Shown here one piece after another: positions 8,697 through 17,357 of a DNA stretch of 64,000 nt. The DNA lies in contig NZ_QHGY01000004.1 in NCBI RefSeq assembly GCF_003254665.1, positions 62,001-126,000 of the forward strand. The letters run 5' to 3'. The notes below the pieces were generated by a model that saw only the letters and a program-made list of their open reading frames with translations, was not told the origin of the DNA and did not search any database. How positions within the stretch are numbered: position 1 is the first letter of the stretch; each line of letters starts with the position of its first letter. Source of the stretch: Billgrantia lactosivorans (lineage in GTDB: Bacteria; Pseudomonadota; Gammaproteobacteria; Pseudomonadales; Halomonadaceae). The position numbers and the translations under genes are program-made.

Positions 8697-9227
8697 CTAC
8701 TGGATGGGAATTTCACGACGGTTCGCTTTCACTTCGCCGCTGCGCGGTACCTGGACCTTGAGCACGCCATTGGCGAACGAGGCTGTGATCTCTTCGGGGC
8801 GTGCATCGTCGGGCAGATCGAGCACCCGGCGGAAGCTGCCATAAGAGCGTTCGATGCGCTGGTAGCGATCGTCCTTGGTGCTGCTCTCCTGGCGCTTCTC
8901 GCCCTCGATGATCAGGCGTTCGCCGTCCAGGGTGAGCTTGACGTCCTTCTCGTCCACGCCGGGCACCTCGACGCTGATCAGGTACTCCTCGTCGCGCTCG
9001 GCGATGTCGAGCTGGGGCCTGAGCAGGCTGGCCATGTCGCCGAAGCGACTCTCGAGCGTCGGCATGCCGAACTGGCGCATCACGCCATCCATCCAGCGGT
9101 CCAGTTCCTGATGCATGCCGAGCAAGGGCGAGAGTTCGCCCTGGCGAGGCTCCACGGGCGCCGGTGCCGCGACATCGCGGCTCTCGCTCTTGAACCAGTT
9201 CCAGGGAGAGAACTTCTGTAGCTTCAT
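8697..9227 (-). CDS. Small heat shock protein, Hsp20/alpha-crystallin family
   Basis: 176-residue ATP-independent holdase. The alpha-crystallin domain begins near residue 75 (RPQLDIAERDEEYLISVEVPGVDEKDVKL) and ends with ITASFANGVLKVQVPR, the A-x-x-x-G-V-L-x-V signature. The N-terminal 70 residues are the usual variable oligomerisation arm. The ATG at 9227 has AGGAGG just upstream. A sigma-32-like promoter about 75 bases upstream and a private terminator suggest a monocistronic heat-inducible gene. Confidence 0.92.
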   Translation of the reverse strand: MKLQKFSPWNWFKSESRDVAAPAPVEPRQGELSPLLGMHQELDRWMDGVMRQFGMPTLESRFGDMASLLRPQLDIAERDEEYLISVEVPGVDEKDVKLTLDGERLIIEGEKRQESSTKDDRYQRIERSYGSFRRVLDLPDDARPEEITASFANGVLKVQVPRSGEVKANRREIPIQ

Positions 9228-9299
9228 ACGCCACCTCCTGTTCGTCATGAGTCACGTGACGCATCGGACGGGCGCAGGGCCCGTTCCGGCATGAACAGA

Positions 9300-9326
9300 A
9301 TTGGTGGCGCCGGTTCGGTTTTCAAG
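9300..9326 (-). promoter_or_regulatory. Candidate sigma-32 promoter of hsp20
   Basis: On the minus strand CTTGAA (9326-9321) is followed after 13 bases by CCACCAAT (9307-9300). The -35 hexamer and spacing fit the RpoH consensus CTTGAA-N13-CCCCATNT; the -10 is only partly conserved. The perfect palindrome GTCACGTGAC (9251-9260) lies between it and the gene. Confidence 0.4.
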
Positions 9327-9399
9327 TGGAGTTGCGGGCGCACTTGCGCCAGGTCAACGTTTCGCCATCGACCGGGGCCGATGGCGCGGGCAGCGCCTC

Positions 9400-9885
9400 T
9401 CAGTCGCGGAAATTGTCGAACTGCAGCGCCAGGTCGGGGCCGCCTTCGCCGCGCAGCATGGCGATGACCTCCTGCAGGTCGTCGCGCTTCTTGCCGGTGA
9501 CCCTGACCTTCTCGCCCTGGATCTGCGCCTGGACCTTGAGCTTGCTGTCCTTGATGCGCTTGACGATGTCCTTGGCCTCCTTCTGCTCGAGCCCCTGCTT
9601 GAGCTTGACCTCCTGGCGCGCCCGCACCCCGGAGAGCTCGGGCTCCTGCTCCTCCATGCACCGGGCATCGATGCCACGGGCGATGAGGCGATTGCGCAGC
9701 ACGTCGAGCATCTGCTTGAGCTGGAAGTCGACTTCCGCCTCGAGCAGCACCGTGTCACCGTTCAGCTCGAAGCTCGCCTTGACGCCCTTGAAGTCGAAGC
9801 GCCCCTGGATTTCACGGTTGGCCTGGTCCACGGCGTTGCTGGCTTCGTGCTTGTCGTATTCGGAAACGATATCGAAGGATGGCAT
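9400..9885 (-). CDS. yajQ: YajQ family nucleotide-binding protein
   Basis: 161-residue cytosolic protein starting MPSFDIVSEYDKHEASNAVDQANREI, the YajQ family signature, and containing GRFDFKG and FQLKQMLDVL. Members bind nucleotides or RNA, and some act as cyclic-di-GMP effectors, which is of interest because a probable c-di-GMP-gated polysaccharide operon lies 3 kb away; linkage is only suggestive. AAGGA precedes the ATG at 9885. Confidence 0.93.
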   Translation of the reverse strand: MPSFDIVSEYDKHEASNAVDQANREIQGRFDFKGVKASFELNGDTVLLEAEVDFQLKQMLDVLRNRLIARGIDARCMEEQEPELSGVRARQEVKLKQGLEQKEAKDIVKRIKDSKLKVQAQIQGEKVRVTGKKRDDLQEVIAMLRGEGGPDLALQFDNFRD

Positions 9886-9951
9886 GGCGATGTCCTTGTT
9901 TTGCCCCAACATGCCGGGAAGTCTATCAGCCCCGGCCACTCCCTGCGCGCC

Positions 9952-10410
9952 TCACGCCGTCAGGGCCAGCGGCTTGCTCATCTGCCAGCCGGCACAGCCG
10001 TCCTCGTAGTAGTCCTCGAGCCAGCGCTCCAGGCGAAAGCCCATGCGCCGATAGAGCCCCAAAGCCACGCGGTTGTCCGCGCGCACCTCCAGCCCCAGCG
10101 CCTCGGCATCGTGGTTCACGGCGACCCGTTCCAGTGCCTCGAGCAGCTGCCGTCCCAGCCCACTGCCGCGGGCCTCGGGGTGGACGCAAAAGGAGTAGAG
10201 CCGGGCGCGACGGCTGCCGCGGCGGAACAGCAGAGTGCCATACCCCATCAGCCGCCCTTCGTCGTCGGCGACGAGCGTCTCGGCATGAGCGCGATTCAAC
10301 AGGTGCCAGAGCTGCCTGCGGCTGAACCGGTCGCCGCTGAAGGCCACCTGCTCCAGGCGGTAGAGAGCGGCAAGATCCTGTGGCCGGGCCTGGCGCAGTG
10401 TGACGGCCAT
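9952..10410 (-). CDS. GNAT family N-acetyltransferase
   Basis: 152-residue single-domain acetyltransferase. Acetyl-CoA-binding motif A is visible as FCVHPEARGSGLGRQLLEAL, and motif B as LEVRADNRVALGLYRRMGF near the C-terminus, which makes it RimI-like. The start at 10410 (MAVTLRQARP) places the domain at the N-terminus; an upstream frame to 10488 has no support. It is divergent from the RLAN/RimK-like ATP-grasp gene across a 183-base region with two palindromes. GNAT and RLAN-type ATP-grasp genes are known to co-occur, so the two may act on a common peptide or amino acid product. Confidence 0.85.
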   Translation of the reverse strand: MAVTLRQARPQDLAALYRLEQVAFSGDRFSRRQLWHLLNRAHAETLVADDEGRLMGYGTLLFRRGSRRARLYSFCVHPEARGSGLGRQLLEALERVAVNHDAEALGLEVRADNRVALGLYRRMGFRLERWLEDYYEDGCAGWQMSKPLALTA

Positions 10411-10429
10411 GGGCGTCTCCGGGCTGACG

Positions 10430-10500
10430 CTAGCCGCGCGGCTAGGCGACGTGGGTGCTGGCAGCAGGACATGGCCTGCCGGGATCATGAAATCATTTCA
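10430..10500. promoter_or_regulatory. Two palindromes between the divergent GNAT and ATP-grasp genes
   Basis: CTAGCCGCGCGGCTAG (10430-10445) is a perfect 16-base palindrome. TGAAAT-C-ATTTCA (10488-10500) is a perfect 13-base one. Both lie in the shared intergenic region 10411-10593. They look like operator sites, but I cannot name the regulator. Confidence 0.35.
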
Positions 10501-10593
10501 CCTGTCGAGGCGCTTGTCGACCGGAAGTTGCAGCGGCATTCTGGCCGCATCCTGCGGCAATGCCGTCCCTCGTCAAGCAACCGGATTTCGCCC

Positions 10594-12099
10594 ATGTGCC
10601 CCTTGCGTATCGTCGTCGATCGACAGGAAGACTGGCTGCCCTACTACCCCTCCGAGGACCTGATCAGCGCCGACGAGTTCCTGGCCCTCGATCGGCGTCA
10701 TCGCAGCGCCGCCGACCAGGACCGCAGCACCCATGTGATCAACCTGTGCGGCGAACTCGACTACCTCGGCACCGGCTACTACGTCTCGCTGCTCGCCCAG
10801 GCTCGCGGCCAGCGCGTCCTGCCCAGCGTGGAGACCCTCAACGAGCTGTCGCGCAAGGCCCTGGTCGACCTGCAGCTGGACACGCTGGCACCGCTGCTCG
10901 GCGAACTGGCGCGCCAGGGCAGCCTCGCCGGCGACAGCCTGACCCTGCGCGTGCTGTTCGGCGAATGCCGCGAGCCCGAGCTGGCCCGTCTCGCTCGCAA
11001 GCTCTTCGAGCGCCTGCCCTGCCCGCTGCTCGAAGCTCGCCTGGTGCGGCGCCACGACCTGTGGCGGCTGGCTCGGCTCAAGCCGATCCACCTACGCGAC
11101 CTGAACGCCGACGAGCAGGACCTGTTCGCCTCGGCGCTCAACCGGCATTCGCGCAAGGTGTGGCGCACGCCCAAGTCCCGCCGCCGCTACCGCTTCGACC
11201 TGGCGATCCTGGTCGACCCCAGGGAGGCCATGCCGCCGAGCAACCGCAGCGCCCTCAAGGCCTTCATCCGTGCCGGGCGCAAGCTGGGTATCGACGTGTC
11301 GCTGATCACCCGGCGCGATGCGGGACGGCTCGCCGAGTTCGACGCCCTCTTCATTCGCGAGACGACGGCGCTGGACCACCACACCTATCGCATGGCCCGG
11401 CTCGCCGAGCACGAGGGCCTGGTGGTGATCGACGCGCCGCGGGACATCCTGCGCTGCACCAACAAGATCTACCTGCACGCGCTGCTGCGCGCCCGCGGCG
11501 TGCCTGCCCCGGAGGGCGTGCTGCTGAAGCGGCGCGACCGGCGCCCCCTGGCGGAGCGGGTCGCCGGGCTGAGCTTTCCGCTGGTGCTCAAGATTCCCGA
11601 CGGCTCCTTCTCCCGCGGAATCGTCAAGATCGGCTCCTTCGAGCAACTCGAGCAGGAGACCCGGCGGCTGTTCGAAGACTCCGCCCTGCTGCTGCTGCAG
11701 GAGTGGCTGCCGACGGAGTATGACTGGCGTATCGGCGTGCTGGACGGCCAGGTGCTGTTCGCCAGCCGCTACTACATGGCACGCGGCCATTGGCAGATCT
11801 ACGACCACTCGGGCACCCGCGTGAAAAGCGGCGGCTTCTCCACCCACGACCCGGCCGAGGTGCCGCCCGCCGTCATCAGGGCGGCGCTCAAGGCGACTCG
11901 CCTGATCGGAAACGGCCTCTATGGCGTCGACCTCAAGCAGGCCGGAGAGCGCGTGGTGGTCATCGAGGTCAACGACAACCCCAACGTCGATGCCGGCATC
12001 GAGGACACCGTCCTGGGTCGCCAGCTCTACGAGCGCATCATGGGCGTCTTCCTGGCGCGCATGGAGGCGCGCGTCTCGGCCAGGTCGGCGGATGGGTGA
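10594..12099 (+). CDS. RimK-like ATP-grasp ligase with N-terminal RLAN domain
   Basis: 501-residue protein. The N-terminal half (MCPLRIVVDRQEDWLPYYPSEDLISA onward) resembles the RLAN domain found fused to RimK-like ATP-grasp ligases. The C-terminal half has the ATP-grasp features: FPLVLKIPDGSFSRGIVKI as the ATP-binding loop, LLLQEWLPTEYDWRIGVLDG, and the metal-binding VVVIEVNDNPNVDAGIED near residue 470. ATP-grasp enzymes join a carboxylate to an amine or thiol; the substrate here is unknown. The start at 10594 matches the family N-terminus, although the ribosome site is weak. It is divergent from a GNAT gene. Confidence 0.85.
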   Translation: MCPLRIVVDRQEDWLPYYPSEDLISADEFLALDRRHRSAADQDRSTHVINLCGELDYLGTGYYVSLLAQARGQRVLPSVETLNELSRKALVDLQLDTLAPLLGELARQGSLAGDSLTLRVLFGECREPELARLARKLFERLPCPLLEARLVRRHDLWRLARLKPIHLRDLNADEQDLFASALNRHSRKVWRTPKSRRRYRFDLAILVDPREAMPPSNRSALKAFIRAGRKLGIDVSLITRRDAGRLAEFDALFIRETTALDHHTYRMARLAEHEGLVVIDAPRDILRCTNKIYLHALLRARGVPAPEGVLLKRRDRRPLAERVAGLSFPLVLKIPDGSFSRGIVKIGSFEQLEQETRRLFEDSALLLLQEWLPTEYDWRIGVLDGQVLFASRYYMARGHWQIYDHSGTRVKSGGFSTHDPAEVPPAVIRAALKATRLIGNGLYGVDLKQAGERVVVIEVNDNPNVDAGIEDTVLGRQLYERIMGVFLARMEARVSARSADG

Positions 12100-12187
12100 G
12101 GCGAGAATGACGGCCGCGGTCTTTCCTAACCGAAAAAAACAAATCGATTCCATAAGTTACCGCTTTCACGTCTATCCTTGTCGCCAG

Positions 12188-12273
12188 TAGGAGACAGTTC
12201 AAGCCCTTGATCTGCAAGGCTCAGGCGGCTTCGGCTCACATGCGTCTCCTATTCGCGACAGTTTGAGACTGTC
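12188..12273. promoter_or_regulatory. Repeated GACAGT elements and inverted repeats upstream of the polysaccharide operon
   Basis: GACAGT occurs at 12193-12198 and at 12257-12262, and inverted as ACTGTC at 12268-12273. The last two form GACAGT-N5-ACTGTC. A second inverted repeat pairs TAGGAGAC (12188-12195) with GTCTCCTA (12244-12251). They lie about 60-145 bases upstream of the sigma-54-like promoter, where enhancer-binding proteins usually bind. The rest of 12100-12187 shows nothing I recognise. Confidence 0.45.
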
Positions 12274-12334
12274 CTGCTGACAACATTTCTTCCTTGGCCA
12301 AGCCAACCCGCTGACTGGAAAAGAAATTTTCTAG

Positions 12335-12350
12335 TTGGCGCGGATGTTGC
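12335..12350 (+). promoter_or_regulatory. Candidate sigma-54 promoter of the polysaccharide operon
   Basis: TTGGCGCGGATGTTGC matches the RpoN consensus YTGGCACG-N4-TTGC at all fixed positions but one. The essential GG and GC dinucleotides are separated by exactly 10 bases. The expected start is near 12362, leaving a leader of about 110 bases before the dehydrogenase ATG. No sigma-70 or AlgU-type promoter stands out nearby. Confidence 0.5.
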
Positions 12351-12370
12351 GTACCACAATGGCACGCAAA

Positions 12371-12437
12371 CCAAATCAACCGGCCCTGCACGCCATCACC
12401 CGTCGGCCTAACGGACCGGCGCGATGGCGTTGATTGG
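12371..12437 (+). other. Structured 5' leader of the polysaccharide operon
   Basis: Nested complementary arms: CCAAATCAAC (12371-12380) with GTTGATTGG (12429-12437), CGCCATC (12391-12397) with GATGGCG (12423-12429), and CCGT with ACGG inside. Together they form a long imperfect hairpin with a 10-base bulge, ending about 18 bases before the AAGGAG ribosome site. It could be a regulatory leader. It matches no riboswitch I know. Confidence 0.4.
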
Positions 12438-12472
12438 ATGACGGGGCATCACTGCAAGGAGCGACGACGATC

Positions 12473-13819
12473 ATGAGGATAACCATCTTCGGTTCCGGCT
12501 ATGTAGGACTGGTCACCGGCGCCTGCCTGGCCGATGTCGGCCATCGGGTCATGTGCGTGGATATCGATGCGGAGAAGGTGGCGCGACTGAACGAGGGAGT
12601 GGTGCCCATCTACGAGCCCGGCCTGGATGAGTTGATCAGCAAGAACCGCGCCGCCGGACGGCTCGAGTTCACCACCGACGCCGCCAAGGCCGTGGAATTC
12701 GGCCTCCTGCAGTTCATTGCCGTGGGTACCCCTTCCGACGAGGATGGCAGCGCCGATCTCCAGTACGTGCTGAAGGTCGCCGAGACCATCGGGCAGCACA
12801 TGAATGACTACAAGATCGTCGTCGACAAGTCGACCGTACCCGTCGGCACCGCCAGCAAGGTGGAGCGCACCGTGGCCGCCGAGCTGGAGAAGCGTGGCGT
12901 CAGCCTGGAATTCGACGTCTGCTCCAACCCCGAATTTCTCAAGGAAGGCGCCGCCATCGAGGATTTCTCGCGTGGCTCGCGGATCATCATCGGCACCGAT
13001 TCGGAGCGCGTCAGGAAGGCCATGAGCGAGTGCTACGGCCCCTACAACCGCCAGCGCGACAAGATGATGTTCATGGGCGTACGCAGCGCCGAGCTGACCA
13101 AGTACGCCGCCAACGCCATGCTGGCCACCAAGATCAGCTTCATCAACGAGATCGCCAATCTCGCCGAGCGCCTCGGCGCCGACGTCGAGGAGGTCCGCCA
13201 TGGCATCGGTTCCGATCCGCGCATCGGCTACAGCTTCATCTATCCCGGCTGCGGCTACGGCGGCTCGTGCTTCCCCAAGGACGTCAAGGCGCTGGCGCAC
13301 ACCGCCGAGGAGATCGGTCATCCCGCCGAGATGATCAAGGCCGTGGAGCGGGTCAATGCGCGGCAGAAGAACAAGCTGTTCGAGAAGCTGTGCCAGGCCT
13401 TCGACGGCCAGCTCGCCGGCAAGACCATCGCCATCTGGGGGCTGGCCTTCAAGCCCAATACCGACGACATGCGCGAGGCGCCCAGCCGTGCCCTGATGGA
13501 AGCCTTGTGGGAGGCCGGCGCCCGCGTCCAGGCCTATGACCCGGAGGCAAGCGAAGAGTGTCATCGCCTCTACGGGAACCGCGAGGACCTGGTATTGGCC
13601 GAGCGTCGCGACGATGCGCTGGAAGGCGCGCATGCGCTGGTCATCTGCACCGAGTGGAAGGCCTTTCGCACCATCGACTTCGACGAGCTGCGCGACAGCC
13701 TCGTGGAACCGGTGCTGGTCGATGGCCGCAATCTGTTCCAACCCGATTCCGTGAAGGCTGCGGGGCTCGCCTACTATGGCATCGGCCGCGGCGACTCCGT
13801 ACGGCCCGTACTGGCCTGA
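12473..13819 (+). CDS. ugd: UDP-glucose 6-dehydrogenase
   Basis: 448-residue NAD-dependent dehydrogenase expected to oxidise UDP-glucose twice to UDP-glucuronate. The Rossmann motif [19 protein letters not shown] opens the protein, [10 protein letters not shown] follows, and the catalytic Cys266 lies in [18 protein letters not shown]. These motifs are those of UDP-glucose dehydrogenase. The GDP-mannose dehydrogenase AlgD typically has PGFAFGGSCLPKD at this site and lacks the [15 protein letters not shown] match seen here. AAGGAG precedes the ATG. It is the first gene of the polysaccharide operon, 9 bases before the synthase, so it most likely supplies the sugar donor. This is a clear departure from alginate loci, where algD holds this place. 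Confidence 0.9.
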   Translation: MRITIFGSGYVGLVTGACLADVGHRVMCVDIDAEKVARLNEGVVPIYEPGLDELISKNRAAGRLEFTTDAAKAVEFGLLQFIAVGTPSDEDGSADLQYVLKVAETIGQHMNDYKIVVDKSTVPVGTASKVERTVAAELEKRGVSLEFDVCSNPEFLKEGAAIEDFSRGSRIIIGTDSERVRKAMSECYGPYNRQRDKMMFMGVRSAELTKYAANAMLATKISFINEIANLAERLGADVEEVRHGIGSDPRIGYSFIYPGCGYGGSCFPKDVKALAHTAEEIGHPAEMIKAVERVNARQKNKLFEKLCQAFDGQLAGKTIAIWGLAFKPNTDDMREAPSRALMEALWEAGARVQAYDPEASEECHRLYGNREDLVLAERRDDALEGAHALVICTEWKAFRTIDFDELRDSLVEPVLVDGRNLFQPDSVKAAGLAYYGIGRGDSVRPVLA

Positions 13820-13828
13820 GGAGTTCCG

Positions 13829-15757
13829 ATGTCAGCGACCCCCCCAGACCCTACCACTGCCAGCTGGACCACGGAGGTCACCACCTTACTGTTCGGCCTG
13901 GCGCTGATGGTGGTCATCCTCAGCGAGCTGCCCGCGGAGGTGTTCTCGCCGGAGTCGGAGAGCTTCATCTTCGTCATCGGCGGGATCGCCATCTGGCGCT
14001 ACTCCTGGTGGGCCATCCAGGCCATACGATCGGTATGGTACAACCGGCGGATTTTCCCGCAGATGCGGGCCGAGGCGGACGCGATCGGCGAGGAGGAGAA
14101 GCCACCCGAACTGTTCGTGCTCTGCACCTCGTTCCGGATCGAGGCGAGGGTGAACTTTCAGGTCTACGACGCCCTGATTCGCGAGGCGCGTGACTACGGC
14201 GTACCGACCACCATCTTCGCCTCCATCTCGGACCGTACCGACGTGGACGTGATCACCCACGTCATGGAGGAGCACGGCTGGCCGAAGAACGTCGAAGTGC
14301 GCTACATGTTCCAGAAAGGGGATGGCAAGCGCTCGGCCATGGCCGAAGTGCTGCGGGCGATATCCCGGCGCCTGCCGGCGCCGGGGGCGCTGCTGGTTTC
14401 GATGGATGGCGATATCCGCCTGGAGCCGGGTACGCTGTCGCGTTCGCTCTCCTTTTTCCAGACCCAGGACGACCTGGGCGCGCTGACCACCAACAACCGC
14501 GCCGAGGTGACCGGCAACGATGCCACCCGCGAGTGGTACGACCTGCGCTATGCGCAGCGCCACCTGATGATGAGTTCGATGTCGGTCTCGCGTCGCCTTC
14601 TGGTGCTGACCGGGCGCTACAGCGTGTTCCGCGCCGACCTGGCGACCCAGCCGGACTTCATCGAGCTGATCGAGAGCGACCACGTCCATCACTGGCGCTT
14701 CGGCAACTTCAAGTTCCTCTCCGGCGACGACAAGTCGTCGTGGTACTGGTTGCTGAAGAACGGCTGGCGCATGCTGTACATACCCGATGTCTACGTCACC
14801 GGATTCGAGGAGCTGCCTGACCGGCGGCGCTTCTTCGCCTCGACCACCGACCTGATGCGACGCTGGTACGGCAACATGCTGCGCACCAGCAACCGCGCGA
14901 TCGCACTGGGACCGCGGCCGATGGGCATGTTCACCTGGTGGAGCCTGGTGGATCAGCGCCTCTCCATGTGGACGACACTGGTCGGGCCCACGGTAGTGAC
15001 GCTGGTATCGCTGTTCGTGAGGCCCTCGTTCTTCTTCGCCTACGTGCTGTGGATCCTCTTCACCCGCGGCATCGCCACGCTGATCCTGGCCTGGCAGCGG
15101 GGACGCTTCAGCCTGCTGTGGATTCCGCTGATCTATTACAACCAGGTGTGGGGCGCGATGCTGAAGACCTATGTCAGCTTCCGCTTCAATCGGCAGAAGT
15201 GGTCGCGCCAGGGCATCTCTGCAGGGGAACCGGACGACCCTGTGGCGGCCAGGAGGCAGCGCCGCATGGGCCATGTGCTGCATGCCTTCACCTACGGGGT
15301 GCTGCTGTTCTTCCTGATCCTCTCCACCGGGGTGATGACGCCGCCGGATCGGGTTTCGCTGCACATTGCCCGTAACCAGACCTGGGAGCGCAGCGAGGAC
15401 CCCGAGCGGCTCGACCGCTGGCTCGGCGCCGTCCTCTCTGACAAGGGCGCCGACACGGTACAGCTGCCGCCTGGCCACTTTCGGCTCGAGGGCGACCTGA
15501 TCGAGACCCTGCAGCAAAACACGCTGCCGAGCGAGAAGCGAATCCACGGCGACCGCGAAACCACGCTGGTGGCGATTTCCCCCGCCGTGGCGGAACTGAT
15601 GCGAGGGCCAAATGGCGACCCTATCCAGGATGCCACCGAGTGTACCGTGGATGCGAACTGCCAACTGGCATTCGACGAACACAACCTGACCCTCGTCAAC
15701 GTACGACTCAGGGTCGAGCCCGAGGCCCCCACCGAGGTGGCCACGACTCAGCCCTGA
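13829..15757 (+). CDS. Alg8-like GT2 polysaccharide synthase with extra C-terminal periplasmic region
   Basis: 642-residue inner-membrane glycosyltransferase. Two N-terminal helices (about 18-65) are followed by a cytosolic GT2 domain. The DxD is at Asp193-Gly-Asp195 (SMDGDIRLEPG), the base-type Asp284 lies in IESDHV, and the acceptor motif RRW (344-346) in LMRRWYGNMLR corresponds to QxxRW of processive synthases. The section from FTWWSLVDQRLSMWTTLVGP through YYNQVWGAMLKTYVSFRFNRQKWSRQ resembles Alg8. Alg8 is about 490 residues; here a helix at about 485-505 is followed by some 135 residues that start like a beta-helix (DTVQLPPGHFRLEGDLI). It lies between ugd and the Alg44-like gene. I infer a beta-linked polyuronate product. 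Confidence 0.82.
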   Translation: MSATPPDPTTASWTTEVTTLLFGLALMVVILSELPAEVFSPESESFIFVIGGIAIWRYSWWAIQAIRSVWYNRRIFPQMRAEADAIGEEEKPPELFVLCTSFRIEARVNFQVYDALIREARDYGVPTTIFASISDRTDVDVITHVMEEHGWPKNVEVRYMFQKGDGKRSAMAEVLRAISRRLPAPGALLVSMDGDIRLEPGTLSRSLSFFQTQDDLGALTTNNRAEVTGNDATREWYDLRYAQRHLMMSSMSVSRRLLVLTGRYSVFRADLATQPDFIELIESDHVHHWRFGNFKFLSGDDKSSWYWLLKNGWRMLYIPDVYVTGFEELPDRRRFFASTTDLMRRWYGNMLRTSNRAIALGPRPMGMFTWWSLVDQRLSMWTTLVGPTVVTLVSLFVRPSFFFAYVLWILFTRGIATLILAWQRGRFSLLWIPLIYYNQVWGAMLKTYVSFRFNRQKWSRQGISAGEPDDPVAARRQRRMGHVLHAFTYGVLLFFLILSTGVMTPPDRVSLHIARNQTWERSEDPERLDRWLGAVLSDKGADTVQLPPGHFRLEGDLIETLQQNTLPSEKRIHGDRETTLVAISPAVAELMRGPNGDPIQDATECTVDANCQLAFDEHNLTLVNVRLRVEPEAPTEVATTQP

Positions 15758-15776
15758 CGCAAGGAGCGACCAACGG

Positions 15777-17357
15777 ATGGCTGACAATTTCTTCAATGAC
15801 GACTCAAAGCGGCACGAGCCCACCTTGGGAGGGGACCGAGCAAGGCGGCAGCCAGGCGCTTCCGCCGAGTCGAGGGATGCCGACCAGGACAGCGTCCGCC
15901 TCAGCCAGGGCGACCGGCTGCAACATGAGCGCCGTGACGAGCGCGGCTACATACGCGTCACCCTGCCGTTCCGCGTCGAGCTCGACGACAGCGACACCGA
16001 GCTTCACGGCAACGACGTTTCACTGGGCGGGTTTTCCGCTCGCAGCACTCGCGGTTTCCATCCTGGCGAGCGTATCTCGGCTTCGCTGCTGGTAATGGCC
16101 GGCGCCACCGAGCTGATCGTGCCGCTTGAGGCGGAATGCCTGCGCTCCACCCCCGCCGACGATGGCAAGGGCTACGACAACAGCTTCGAGATCACCGAGA
16201 TCGAGCCCCAGCATCGCGAGCTGCTGCGCCAGATCATCCGCAGCGCGCTCAGCGGCCGCACGCCCAACGTAGAAGGCCTGCTGGCGGGCGAGGATCCCCA
16301 GACCCCGCGCAAGCGCCAGGCCAGCAAGCCCTTTCCACCGGCCCGCCCGCCCAAGCCGATGAGCCGCTACATCCTGCTGTTCGTTGCCATCGGCCTACTG
16401 GTGCTGGTAGGGGCCGCCACGGCCTATCGCAACTTCATGTTGATCGAGCCCAACTTCGCCGCCGTCACCGCGCCGCGCATCGATATCCGGGCACCGGGCC
16501 CGGGGATCCTGGGCGAACACGAGCTCATCGCAGGAGATCGGGTCGAGCGCGACCAACTGCTGACCAACGTGGTCAACAGCGAGCTGGAATCGGACCTGAT
16601 CCTGGCCGAGGCGGCGCTCGACTACAACAATCGCCTGATCGAGAACCTGCGCGAAGAGCTCGAGGGCGGTTCGCAGGAGGTCAGCCTGGCCAACTCCGCC
16701 CAGCCGGCCAGCGGCGACACCATGACCTTCGAATCGGTCTCGCCGGAGATCGCCCAGGCCCGCATCGATCAATTCGAGACGGTTCGCGACTACGAGGACT
16801 CGCGTATCGCCGCCCTCGAGGCGCGCCAGTCCAGCAACGACATCTACAGCCCCTGCGACTGCCTGGTGGCGTGGGCCCTGAGCAGCGCCGACGGCGTCTA
16901 CATCAACGAGAGCGAGCGGATCATGACCCTGATCCGCACCGATGAAGACGACGTGCTGGTCGAGGCACTGGTACACATGGAGGACATCAGCCGCATCGAG
17001 CCCAACCAGCAAGCCTACGTGACCCTGGCCAACGCCAACCAGCCGATTCGTGCCCGGGTGCGCAACGTGTCGCTCGACGTCGAGCGGCAGCCCCGCGCCG
17101 GCTTCCCCAGCTGGGTGCGTCAGCAGCAGAACGTGGCCAGCGTGCTGCTGGTGCCCGAAGAGCCGCTGCCGGCCGAGAGCGTCGGCCAGCCCGTTGACGT
17201 GCGCTTTACCGAGGCGCCGCTGCTGGGAGCCGCCTCGGAGCGAATTTGGCAGGGAGTGCGTTCGGTCATCCAGTTCGGTGACGACATCTATCGCGCCGCT
17301 GTGGAAGACAGCAATGCCGACATGGAGAAACCCGATGAAGAGACCAATGATAGATAG
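15777..17357 (+). CDS. Alg44-like PilZ / membrane-fusion-like copolymerase
   Basis: 526-residue protein with the Alg44 domain order. The N-terminal PilZ domain has arginines 52, 56 and 60 in ERRDERGYIR and the downstream D80-V-S-x-x-G in NDVSLGGFSAR, together the c-di-GMP-binding signature. One membrane helix follows at about 200-222, then a periplasmic HlyD-like domain (RAPGPGILGEHELIAGDRVERDQLL, paired with DIYSPCDCLVAWAL). In alginate systems Alg44 binds c-di-GMP to activate Alg8. Alg44 is about 389 residues; the extra length here is an acidic and polar N-terminus of about 45 residues and a longer C-terminus. Its 3' end overlaps the next gene by 23 bases. Confidence 0.85.
   Translation: MADNFFNDDSKRHEPTLGGDRARRQPGASAESRDADQDSVRLSQGDRLQHERRDERGYIRVTLPFRVELDDSDTELHGNDVSLGGFSARSTRGFHPGERISASLLVMAGATELIVPLEAECLRSTPADDGKGYDNSFEITEIEPQHRELLRQIIRSALSGRTPNVEGLLAGEDPQTPRKRQASKPFPPARPPKPMSRYILLFVAIGLLVLVGAATAYRNFMLIEPNFAAVTAPRIDIRAPGPGILGEHELIAGDRVERDQLLTNVVNSELESDLILAEAALDYNNRLIENLREELEGGSQEVSLANSAQPASGDTMTFESVSPEIAQARIDQFETVRDYEDSRIAALEARQSSNDIYSPCDCLVAWALSSADGVYINESERIMTLIRTDEDDVLVEALVHMEDISRIEPNQQAYVTLANANQPIRARVRNVSLDVERQPRAGFPSWVRQQQNVASVLLVPEEPLPAESVGQPVDVRFTEAPLLGAASERIWQGVRSVIQFGDDIYRAAVEDSNADMEKPDEETNDR

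Noticed and set aside
9301..10593. An N-terminal extension of the ATP-grasp gene of more than 400 residues
   Set aside because: It runs antisense through yajQ and the GNAT gene; the RLAN family N-terminus begins at 10594.
12100..12472. A tRNA or small gene in the gap before ugd
   Set aside because: A GTTCAAGCC-like T-loop string occurs at about 12197 but no acceptor or anticodon stem can be drawn, and no coding frame has a start with a ribosome site.
12473..13819. The first polysaccharide gene as algD (GDP-mannose dehydrogenase)
   Set aside because: Its Rossmann, lysine and catalytic-Cys motifs are those of UDP-glucose dehydrogenase; the AlgD-type GFAFGGSCLPKD loop is absent.
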